From positions 1-9,241 of the forward strand of contig JAFULP010000061.1 of assembly GCA_017473285.1 (NCBI GenBank): 9,241 bases of DNA. The letters run 5' to 3'. Position numbers and translations under genes: made by a program. Origin of the DNA: Clostridia bacterium. GTDB lineage: Bacteria > Bacillota > Clostridia > Christensenellales > UBA1242. Within the stretch, counting starts at the first letter, position 1. Each line of letters opens with the position of its first letter. A model generated the notes under the pieces. The model worked only from the letters and a program-made list of their open reading frames with translations. It searched no databases and was not told the DNA's origin. This document shows positions 1 through 4,793 of this stretch, in pieces.

Positions 1-657
1 CATCTCAATTTCGCGTTTTACAACATTGTTAATGTATGCACTTGTAAGTTCGCAAATTTGCTTTTCACCATAGCCTAATGTTGCGCCAGTTGTGATTAAA
101 TATATCCCGCTTTGCAAATCTATAGGCTTGATATTAAATATAAGTTTATCATTCGATTTTGGCAAATCTCTAACCGCATTCAACTTTGTAAGTGCGGGCA
201 ACATCACCATTGCACTTATTTGCATACCGCTTCCAATATTTTTGATATCTGGACCTAAAAATCCATATTTGTCGCTATACGCAAAATGCAACTTGTTGCA
301 CAACTGCTTATCAATCTTTTTTGCTTTTGAATACGCATCATACAAATTTAAATCTTTAGCCATTATTTCAATGTGGTTTTTACCATTTATTTTCACATTT
401 GTTTCGTCATTTGATGCATAGCCTTTATTGACTAGTGATGAAGCAAAGTCATTTTCAAGTTTGCCACTGGCAATCAAGTTGTTAATCACCTTATCGCTTA
501 ATGCTTCAATGCTTTCGCCTTTCAACCCACACGATGAGCACGCATCTAAGCCAAGTTTTAATACATCTTCTTGGCTTTCAGATGTGATTTTGCCACTAAA
601 CATAACGCCTTTAAGATTTCGACAAAACTTAACTTTTGTCCATAATATGTTACTCAC
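1..657 (-). CDS. mcsB: McsB-like protein-arginine kinase homologue, probably catalytically degenerate; 3' end outside window
   Basis: McsB normally phosphorylates arginines on CtsR and on proteins marked for ClpCP, with McsA as activator. 219 codons are visible; the family is about 350-360 residues. Translation starts at GTG 657, overlaps the mcsA end by 8 nt (GTGAGTAA) and has an AAGGAG SD 7 nt upstream. Family landmarks are recognisable: residues 4-14 match the SSRIRLARN block, 90-99 match LNEEDHIRIQ, 133-148 match the YLTSCPTNVGTGLRAS loop, and a hydrophobic LPAL follows at about 153. Active-site positions are altered: both arginines of SRIR are Lys (K8, K10), NEEDH is NGKNH (91-95), the catalytic-loop Cys is D137, LRAS is MQIS (145-148), and the RGxYGEGS block is absent between 160 and 185. 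The first roughly 20 family residues are also missing. Position in the operon and homology are secure; loss of kinase activity is inferred. clpC would be expected further downstream, outside the window. Confidence 0.82.
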   Translation of the reverse strand, partial: MSNILWTKVKFCRNLKGVMFSGKITSESQEDVLKLGLDACSSCGLKGESIEALSDKVINNLIASGKLENDFASSLVNKGYASNDETNVKINGKNHIEIMAKDLNLYDAYSKAKKIDKQLCNKLHFAYSDKYGFLGPDIKNIGSGMQISAMVMLPALTKLNAVRDLPKSNDKLIFNIKPIDLQSGIYLITTGATLGYGEKQICELTSAYINNVVKREIEM

Positions 658-1153
658 CTTGCAACTCCTTACTTAGTTTTTTAATTTCCTTATTTATCAC
701 ACCCGCATCTTCATAGCGCTCTTCTTTAATCGCCTTTTGCAAATCGGCTTTTAAGTTGACAAGTTTTTGCTCCTTGCTTAAATTCTTCTTGGTTTCTTCC
801 ACCTTAAATTCAATATCATCCAGTTTGTTTTCGCTATATGGCTGGATGCGCTTTACAATGTCTTCAATTTCTTCTTCAAAGGCATCGTAGCAATTGCCAC
901 AACCAAGCATACCGCTACCTTTAAATTGCCTTAAACTCCAATTACACTTAGGACAATATTTGTCTTCAAAATCATCAAAACCTAAAAAGTTGGTCAAACT
1001 TCTAAATTCATCAAAAATTGAATTATAGGTTTTATTAAAAACACCTTCCTTTTCAGCACACTTTTCGCATAAATGAGTGCTTTTTACTTCTCCATTTACA
1101 ACAAGCGTAGAATGATAACACGCTTCTCTTGTTTTACATTTATCACACAACAT
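650..1153 (-). CDS. mcsA: McsA, zinc-finger/UVR-domain activator of McsB
   Basis: 167 residues, close to the family length. Four CxxC pairs suit two zinc-binding modules: C3/C6 with C29/C32, and C67/C70 with C85/C88. Residues about 129-163 form the C-terminal UVR motif (KADLQKAIKEERYEDAGVIN), a helical hairpin shared with UvrB/ClpC-type partners. McsA is known to bind and activate McsB and to modulate CtsR and ClpC. The start at ATG 1153 has an AAGGAG SD embedded in the last codons of ctsR, whose stop lies 3 nt upstream. The 3' end overlaps the GTG start of mcsB. All zinc ligands are intact, in contrast to the degraded active site of the adjacent McsB. Confidence 0.93.
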   Translation of the reverse strand: MLCDKCKTREACYHSTLVVNGEVKSTHLCEKCAEKEGVFNKTYNSIFDEFRSLTNFLGFDDFEDKYCPKCNWSLRQFKGSGMLGCGNCYDAFEEEIEDIVKRIQPYSENKLDDIEFKVEETKKNLSKEQKLVNLKADLQKAIKEERYEDAGVINKEIKKLSKELQGE

Positions 1154-1156
1154 AAT

Positions 1157-1609
1157 TTAACTCCTTTTCATTACTTCTATTATAATCTCTTTTAATATAT
1201 TTGCCCTTAACATTTCTTCCATATTTAGCGGATTATTAAGTGCTTTTGTCGAAATTGCCCGCTTTAGCATTCGATTTTCATTGGCACTAATTAATTCCCT
1301 ACTCAGCAGATTGTCCAATATTTGATTGCCTTCAATAACATTTAAGGGCTGGGCACAAATGTCTAGCAAATTTTTTAATGTATTTCTAGTATTGCTTAGT
1401 TTAGTCACCTTAATAAAGCCCGCTCCTCCACGCACACTTTCAATAACATAGCCATTGTTGAGTGTAAAGCGTGTGTTTAGCACATAGTTTATTTGACTTG
1501 GTGCACAATCAAAAAATTTGGCCAAATCATTTCTGCTCAGTTCAATAAAAGGTGCTTCCGCTAGCGTATTTAATATAAATTGCTCAATTATATCACTTCT
1601 ACTCGCCAT
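1157..1609 (-). CDS. ctsR: CtsR, class III heat-shock transcriptional repressor
   Basis: 150 residues from ATG 1609, matching the usual length of about 150. An AGGAG SD lies 5 nt upstream. A TTG at 1645 would add 12 residues but has no SD and runs through a GC-rich hairpin, so it is rejected. The N-terminal winged HTH is at about 25-46 (SRNDLAKFFDCAPSQINYVL). The wing RGGAGFIKV (60-68) corresponds to the family RGGGGYIRI, whose arginine reads DNA and is an McsB target in relatives; one glycine is Ala here. CtsR represses clp and ctsR operons by binding tandem GGTCAAA heptamers and is inactivated on heat shock. An operator of exactly this type lies at the promoter (1754-1770), so autoregulation is expected. 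It is the first gene of ctsR-mcsA-mcsB. Confidence 0.95.
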   Translation of the reverse strand: MASRSDIIEQFILNTLAEAPFIELSRNDLAKFFDCAPSQINYVLNTRFTLNNGYVIESVRGGAGFIKVTKLSNTRNTLKNLLDICAQPLNVIEGNQILDNLLSRELISANENRMLKRAISTKALNNPLNMEEMLRANILKEIIIEVMKRS

Positions 1610-1624
1610 ACTTTCTCCTTTTAT

Positions 1625-1643
1625 GCGGGGACTCCCCACCCGC
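1625..1643 (-). promoter_or_regulatory. GC-rich hairpin beside the ctsR ribosome binding site
   Basis: On the transcript strand this reads GCGGGTGGGGAGTCCCCGC. It can fold as GGGG-AGT-CCCC or, alternatively, GCGGG paired with CCCGC. It ends 2 nt before the AAAAGGAG SD (1615-1622). It stands out in otherwise A+T-rich DNA. A role in translation initiation is inference only. Confidence 0.4.
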
Positions 1644-1753
1644 AAATCCTAGTCAAATAGCCCACTCAATTCCAAAACATTGCTTTCTAAATATGTTATC
1701 AAGCACAACTTCTAGCCCTTAATTAAATAACTATCAGTGTCCCTGGTTTAAAG

Positions 1754-1770
1754 TTTGACTTTCTTTGACC
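1754..1770 (-). promoter_or_regulatory. CtsR operator (tandem heptamer)
   Basis: On the minus strand the sequence is GGTCAAA-GAA-AGTCAAA, a full match to the known CtsR consensus (A/G)GTCAAA-NAN-(A/G)GTCAAA. It lies 9 nt downstream of the -10 box, covering roughly +3 to +19, where binding would block transcription of ctsR-mcsA-mcsB. Confidence 0.93.
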
Positions 1771-1779
1771 TTTAACACT

Positions 1780-1808
1780 ATTATAATACCCAATTTTTGC
1801 GTTGTCAA
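1780..1808 (-). promoter_or_regulatory. Sigma-A promoter of ctsR-mcsA-mcsB
   Basis: The minus strand has perfect boxes: TTGACA (1803-1808), 17-bp spacer, TATAAT (1780-1785). The transcription start is expected near 1773. The -35 box also lies in an inverted repeat, TTGTCAA-N6-TTGACAA (1802-1821), which may be coincidental. Confidence 0.92.
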
Positions 1809-1835
1809 CTATTTTTGACAAAAATTTTTAAAAAA

Positions 1836-1862
1836 TTAGCACTTTGACCAAAAGAGTGCTAA
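1836..1862. promoter_or_regulatory. CIRCE element (HrcA operator), possibly doubling as a terminator
   Basis: TTAGCACTT-N9-GAGTGCTAA matches the CIRCE consensus TTAGCACTC-N9-GAGTGCTAA at 17 of 18 positions. The arms extend to a perfect 12-bp inverted repeat (1832-1843 / 1855-1866). It lies about 28 bp upstream of the ctsR -35 box, farther upstream than usual for CIRCE. On the minus strand the stem is followed by TTTTTT, so it could also terminate the gene at 1947-2552. The spacer contains a CtsR half-site (TTTGACC, 1843-1849). Confidence 0.8.
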
Positions 1863-1946
1863 TTTTGTGCCTTTCAATTATGTAATTACAATAAATCTAT
1901 AAACCTTTAGATAACAATATCATTTGTATAATTTATTGTTTTATGT

Positions 1947-2552
1947 TTATTTTTGCTTAAGATATTCCCTTAAAGTGTTTATTCGGCTTTCATATTCAAA
2001 TCTTGTAAGCACCGTTTCCTTAGGGTCGCTCCTGCCTATGTGGTGTAATATATACTTATCCCCTGTCGCCATCAACGCCCTAACATATAGCGGATTCTTA
2101 GTTGCGCTTATATATAGTTCATCAATAAAGTTTTGATAAACTTCACTGTGCCTGTCCATCGGTTTACCCTGCCAATACAATACCCCTGTTTTGCCCCAAA
2201 AATCCATTTCATTACACGCCCTTGTGTGATAGGCATCAATGCCAGAATATTTAAGTATCAAATTTTGCGTTCGCTTGTCCTTATACTTAATTCCTTGCAA
2301 CACGCCTTCGATACTTTTTACTTTTTTGCCACGAAACTTAAATTCCATAGGATACAAATTTGATAAAACCTTTGAATTGCTATGCTTAAAGTTATATCCA
2401 AGGTTAATAAATGTTTCACCTATAGCATATTTCTTTTCAGCATCTTCTACAAGTTCGCCATTAAAATAAATACATCCATCTCTTTCTTCCAACTCTGGCA
2501 TAACAAAATTGCAACTTTTTCTATAATTTGTATAATCTAAAACTTTTTTCAT
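1947..2552 (-). CDS. NADAR-superfamily (YbiA/DUF1768-like) protein
   Basis: 201 residues; start ATG 2552 with GGAG 5 nt upstream. Residues about 62-186 look like the NADAR fold: LSNLYPMEFKFRGKKVKSIEG (63-83) resembles the LSNFYP...YPSVEH opening of the family, followed by LYWQGKPMDRHSEVYQ (125-140), NP at 153 and TGDKYILHHIGRSDP (163-177). Characterised relatives are N-glycosidases acting on riboflavin-pathway intermediates (YbiA/RibX) or on ADP-ribosylated substrates. Which substrate applies here cannot be told. The first 60 or so residues have no motif I recognise. The gene stands alone between tRNA-Ser and the ctsR control region, and I see no clear promoter. Its transcript probably ends at the 1832-1866 hairpin. 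The family call rests on motif resemblance. Confidence 0.65.
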   Translation of the reverse strand: MKKVLDYTNYRKSCNFVMPELEERDGCIYFNGELVEDAEKKYAIGETFINLGYNFKHSNSKVLSNLYPMEFKFRGKKVKSIEGVLQGIKYKDKRTQNLILKYSGIDAYHTRACNEMDFWGKTGVLYWQGKPMDRHSEVYQNFIDELYISATKNPLYVRALMATGDKYILHHIGRSDPKETVLTRFEYESRINTLREYLKQK

Positions 2553-2624
2553 ACTCTCTCCACTACCATTTTAGCATATAACACCATTTCCCTGCTAATG
2601 ATTTAATACACTTTTTCAATTTAA

Positions 2625-2648
2625 TAAAAAAACACCTTAACCAAGGTG
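2625..2648 (-). terminator. Rho-independent terminator after tRNA-Ser
   Basis: The minus-strand stem CACCTT-GGTT-AAGGTG (2633-2648) is followed by TTTTTTT (2626-2632). It lies about 10 nt past the tRNA 3' CCA. Confidence 0.85.
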
Positions 2649-2657
2649 CTTATTCGC

Positions 2658-2745
2658 TGGCGCAGAGAACAGGATTCGAACCTGCGGAAGCTTTCACTTC
2701 GCACGCTTTCCAAGCGTGTGCCTTAAACCACTCGACCATCTCTGC
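2658..2745 (-). tRNA. tRNA-Ser(GGA)
   Basis: This is an 88-nt class II tRNA with encoded CCA (2658-2660) and G discriminator. The acceptor pairs GCAGAGA with TCTCTGC. The anticodon stem CACGC/GCGTG encloses loop TTGGAAA with anticodon GGA (2709-2711), reading UCC/UCU. A long variable arm and a GGTTCGAATCC T-arm are present. No good promoter is visible immediately upstream. Pieces of this tRNA are repeated upstream (2921-2942; antisense at 2801-2813). Confidence 0.96.
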
Positions 2746-2800
2746 AAATAAATAATTAAATTAGTTCAAAATATATTGCATTAAACCTATAAATATTGTT

Positions 2801-2813
2801 TGGTTTAAGGCAC
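2801..2813 (+). repeat. Inverted 13-nt copy of tRNA-Ser D-arm sequence
   Basis: TGGTTTAAGGCAC on the plus strand is the exact reverse complement of 2718-2730 in the tRNA gene. In a minus-strand transcript this copy is antisense to the D-arm of the tRNA just downstream. Confidence 0.7.
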
Positions 2814-2815
2814 TA

Positions 2816-2830
2816 TATGGGGTCCCCATA
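2816..2830. repeat. Perfect GC-core palindrome with alternative partner
   Basis: TATGGGG-T-CCCCATA has perfect 7-bp arms around one base. TCCCCAT (2823-2829) can pair instead with ATGGGGA (2846-2852), giving two mutually exclusive hairpins. Function is unknown. Confidence 0.6.
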
Positions 2831-2920
2831 AGTACTGGTTACGCAATGGGGAAAAGGAAAAGTTAAGCGATAGTATTACATTTGCGTTTAGCAAATTAAT
2901 TTAAGCGTAAACTTTGACGC

Positions 2921-2942
2921 AAACCACTCGACCATCTCTGCA
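2921..2942 (-). repeat. Duplicated 22-bp fragment of the tRNA-Ser 5' end
   Basis: 2921-2942 is identical to 2725-2746, the acceptor 5' strand and start of the D-arm of tRNA-Ser plus one flanking base, in the same orientation 196 bp upstream. Identity stops sharply on both sides. It may be a remnant of an insertion or recombination at the tRNA gene. No integrase or element genes lie between the copies. Confidence 0.75.
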
Positions 2943-2967
2943 TATAAGTAGTATTTGTGTTAAAGTC

Positions 2968-3042
2968 CTATACAAAGATACAAAAAAGAACCACTAATGC
3001 AATAAATATTATAATCCACTTTAACCATTTAAATATATTCAT
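2968..3042 (-). CDS. Possible 24-residue single-span membrane peptide
   Basis: ATG 3042 opens a 24-codon frame to TAG. The peptide begins MNIFKWLKW and continues as an unbroken hydrophobic segment of about 15 residues (IIIFIALVVLF...), a plausible transmembrane helix with positive charges at its N-terminal side. There is no SD. A promoter-like sequence places the transcription start at or next to the ATG, so translation would have to be leaderless. A+T-rich DNA readily yields such short hydrophobic frames by chance, so this is tentative. It lies between spmB and the tRNA-Ser fragments. Alternatives are non-coding leader or a small membrane toxin; nothing visible decides between these. Confidence 0.25.
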   Translation of the reverse strand: MNIFKWLKWIIIFIALVVLFCIFV

Positions 3043-3048
3043 GGATAT

Positions 3049-3077
3049 ATTGTACCATATTGTTAAAATATTTGCAA
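3049..3077 (-). promoter_or_regulatory. Probable sigma-A promoter upstream of the tRNA-Ser region
   Basis: The minus strand has TTGCAA (3072-3077), a 17-bp spacer and an extended -10 TGG-TACAAT (-10 at 3049-3054). The same -35 and spacing occur at the tRNA-Cys promoter (4883-4911). The expected start is near 3042, about 300 nt before tRNA-Ser. It could serve the small ORF, the tRNA or both. Confidence 0.5.
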
Positions 3078-3084
3078 GCAATAA

Positions 3085-3110
3085 TTAAATTTATAACTAT
3101 ATAAATTTAA
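3085..3110 (-). terminator. AT-only hairpin at the end of spmB
   Basis: A perfect 11-bp inverted repeat (TTAAATTTATA / TATAAATTTAA, 4-nt loop) overlaps the spmB stop codon. With no GC pairs and no clean T-run after it, terminator activity is doubtful. Confidence 0.3.
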
Positions 3111-3613
3111 ATAAACCTACACAAAAAGCACGCTAAAAATGCCCCTATTATATTGCAAAGCAATGCAATAGGTACGGTAAGTAGTGTCTTTTTTACTTTG
3201 GTGGATGCAAAATATATACTGGATACATAAAATAGTGTATCACTGCTACCCATAATCACGCTTGCGCATTTGCCAATGTAACTATCTGGCCCATAAAGTG
3301 TAAAAATATCCTTTAATAACACATATGCCGCATTACTGCTAAAAGGGCGGATAATTGTAAGTTCGGTAACTTCAGCGGGTATCCCTAAAAGATTAAATAA
3401 TGGCGAAATTACTTTGCAAAGCACTGCACTTAGCCCGCTACTGCGAAACAACTCAATGGCTATAAACATTGCAACAATATATGGAAGCAACGAAACAATC
3501 AAAGGAATTGACTCCTTTGCCCCTTTAACAAAACTAGCGTATGCATCAACTTTTTTAAACAGCGAGTACATCAGCACGCACGCAATCAAAGTTGGAAGTA
3601 GTATATCTGCCAT
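3107..3613 (-). CDS. spmB: SpmB, spore maturation protein B
   Basis: 168 residues, a polytopic membrane protein of the nucleoside-recognition (Gate) domain family. Hydrophobic segments lie at about 4-19, 36-56, 62-78 and 146-167. Family motifs are present: IIRPFSSNAA (87-96) for the usual RPLSGS segment, GPDSYIGK (108-115), and MGSSDTLFYVSSIYF (121-135). In Bacillus, SpmA and SpmB are needed for proper dehydration of the spore core. Start ATG 3613 has GGTGG 4 nt upstream. It lies 24 bp after spmA, so the two are cotranscribed. It is marker evidence that the host sporulates or descends from a spore-former. Confidence 0.93.
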   Translation of the reverse strand: MADILLPTLIACVLMYSLFKKVDAYASFVKGAKESIPLIVSLLPYIVAMFIAIELFRSSGLSAVLCKVISPLFNLLGIPAEVTELTIIRPFSSNAAYVLLKDIFTLYGPDSYIGKCASVIMGSSDTLFYVSSIYFASTKVKKTLLTVPIALLCNIIGAFLACFLCRFI

Positions 3614-3637
3614 TTTACCACCATTTATTGCCTAATA

Positions 3638-4243
3638 TTATCCTTTACTTTTGTTTTTTACTTTCTTGGGTTTGTTAAAAAGTGTTCTTACGCCTTTGCG
3701 GTAAATCAATTTAACAAGTATAATGCCTATTATTGTGGGTACAAAAGTTGCTACCACCGTTGGCCAAATAATTGCCGACGGAGCAACACTCCCCGCCAAT
3801 GCCCGCAACCCAATTACTGTTGTAGGCAACACTTGTATACCTGTTGAATTGATAATTACCAGCATAATCATACCTTTGGTGGCAATCTCACTACCCTTGT
3901 CCATACCTTGCATCGCTTTAATGCCAAAAGGGGTTGCCGCACTGCCCAATCCTAGTATATTTGATGATACATTTAAACAAATATTCTTTTCGGTTTCGGG
4001 GTCAGTTTGTCCAAATATAAATCGAATAGGTCTTTTCAATAGTTGCGATAGTTTGTGGCTTAATCTTGTGTCGTCCAACACTTGCAAAATGCCTAACCAA
4101 ATAGCATATATCCCCAAAAATTCAATGCACATTTGCACGCCATTTGCACTTGCACCCATCATTACGGTAAGCACTTGCTCAGGAGCGGTTGCCACTAGCA
4201 CAAACAGGCTAGAAACTATCATAAATAGCCAAATTTTACTCAT
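3638..4243 (-). CDS. spmA: SpmA, spore maturation protein A
   Basis: 201 residues, a membrane protein paired with SpmB. The family signature lies at about 91-111 (NVSSNILGLG, then SAATPFGIKAM). Hydrophobic segments lie at about 3-20, 36-55, 122-145 and 155-178, and the C-terminus is lysine-rich. The N-terminus MSKIWLFMIV resembles the family start, so ATG 4243 is favoured. However, no SD is present: the upstream bases read AATTTAGAT. A CATAAATT box (4249-4256) resembles a sporulation-sigma (SigE-type) -10 but would place the transcription start at the ATG itself. The gene heads spmA-spmB and is divergent from the Ser/Asn-rich protein gene at 4375. Confidence 0.93.
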   Translation of the reverse strand: MSKIWLFMIVSSLFVLVATAPEQVLTVMMGASANGVQMCIEFLGIYAIWLGILQVLDDTRLSHKLSQLLKRPIRFIFGQTDPETEKNICLNVSSNILGLGSAATPFGIKAMQGMDKGSEIATKGMIMLVIINSTGIQVLPTTVIGLRALAGSVAPSAIIWPTVVATFVPTIIGIILVKLIYRKGVRTLFNKPKKVKNKSKG

Positions 4244-4325
4244 ATCTAAATTTATGATTGGACAAATACATTTATTCTACAATAAAATAAAATTTACTTT
4301 TAATTTTAAACAGTGCATTAAATTT

Positions 4326-4331
4326 TATAAT
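4326..4331 (+). promoter_or_regulatory. -10 box of the promoter for the Ser/Asn-rich protein
   Basis: TATAAT with an A+T-rich, poorly matching -35 region (TTTTAA at 4304-4309 at best). The expected start is near 4338, giving a short leader. In that leader a small hairpin AAACC-TTTAT-GGTTT (4350-4364) directly abuts the SD. Confidence 0.45.
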
Positions 4332-4374
4332 CTACAAATACTACCTTTGAAACCTTTATGGTTTAGGAGGATTT

Positions 4375-4551
4375 ATGTTCGGTATTAGAAAAAAAGAAAG
4401 AAATGAACAAAATGTTTCTAATGTAAACAACAGTTCAAATGCTTCAAACAGTTCTAAGAGTGCTGGTTCTAGAAGTACTAAGAGTTGCTCAAACTCAAGA
4501 ACTTCAAACTCTCAAAACAGCACACGCAACACAACTAGAAACTGCAATTAG
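4375..4551 (+). CDS. Small Ser/Asn-rich basic protein, function unknown
   Basis: 58 residues from ATG 4375 with a strong AGGAGG SD (4365-4370), ending at TAG 4549-4551 and followed by a good terminator. The start is MFGIRKKERNEQ. From about residue 13 on it is low-complexity: 15 Ser and 13 Asn in 58 residues, interspersed with Arg, Lys and Thr. It has two cysteines (C38, C57). Ten Lys/Arg against two Glu makes it strongly basic. No signal peptide, membrane span or domain is seen, so it is probably disordered. It is flanked by its own -10 box, SD and terminator, which argues for a real, single-gene transcript despite its size. It is divergent from spmA, so a spore-related role is possible but unproven. 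I do not recognise the family. Confidence 0.72.
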   Translation: MFGIRKKERNEQNVSNVNNSSNASNSSKSAGSRSTKSCSNSRTSNSQNSTRNTTRNCN

Positions 4552-4581
4552 TTAATAGTTGTTTGTGCGAACAAAAAAAGA

Positions 4582-4608
4582 AAGCCCAAATCACTGGGCT
4601 TCTTTTTA
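4582..4608 (+). terminator. Terminator of the Ser/Asn-rich protein gene
   Basis: The stem AAGCCCA-AATCAC-TGGGCTT (4582-4601) is followed by CTTTTTATT. It is about 30 nt past the stop codon and faces the tRNA operon terminator. Confidence 0.88.
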
Positions 4609-4616
4609 TTCTTTGA

Positions 4617-4650
4617 ATAAAAAACTCTTAAAATCATTTCTAAGAGTTTT
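4617..4650 (-). terminator. Terminator of the tRNA-Cys/tRNA-Leu operon
   Basis: A perfect 10-bp stem AAAACTCTTA/TAAGAGTTTT (4621-4650) with a 10-nt loop. On the minus strand the stem ends in TTTTTT. It starts immediately after the tRNA-Leu CCA. Confidence 0.8.
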
Positions 4651-4651
4651 T

Positions 4652-4739
4652 TGGTGCCGATGGCCGGACTCGAACCGGCACGGGAGTTTCCCCCCGAGGG
4701 ATTTTAAGTCCCTTGCGTCTGCCATTTCGCCACATCGGC
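4652..4739 (-). tRNA. tRNA-Leu(TAA)
   Basis: 88-nt class II tRNA with encoded CCA and A discriminator. The acceptor pairs GCCGATG with CATCGGC. The anticodon stem AGGGA/TCCCT encloses CTTAAAA with anticodon TAA (4704-4706). Long variable arm and GGTTCGAGTCC T-arm. It is the second gene of the tRNA operon, 54 nt after tRNA-Cys. Confidence 0.97.
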
Positions 4740-4793
4740 ATATTGATATTAAACTTGTCCAACTACCTATATAAGCATATAAGTAAAATAAAT

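Larger units (their letters stand above)
1610..1773 (-). other. ctsR 5' leader, about 164 nt, without a gene
   Basis: The stretch between the inferred transcription start (about 1773) and the ctsR ATG holds the CtsR operator at its 5' end and a GC-rich hairpin next to the SD at its 3' end. I see no convincing small ORF, tRNA or known riboswitch in between. The leader is longer than translation needs. Confidence 0.5.

Noticed and set aside
631..643. ATG at 643 as mcsB start
   Set aside because: That frame stops after four codons. The GTG at 657 is in the long homologous frame with an SD.
92..676. Plus-strand reading frames at the left end
   Set aside because: They are antisense to the mcsB-like gene and lack SD support.
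1610..1645. TTG start at 1645 for ctsR
   Set aside because: It has no SD and would code through the GC-rich hairpin. ATG 1609 has AGGAG at good spacing and matches the family N-terminus.
2561..2576. TGC-TAAAAT extended -10 upstream of the NADAR-like gene
   Set aside because: The implied start would fall on the SD itself, and no fitting -35 is present.
3723..4388. Long plus-strand reading frame (221 codons) opposite spmA
   Set aside because: It is the antisense shadow of spmA, has no SD, and spmA has clear family motifs. The real plus-strand gene starts at 4375 in another frame.
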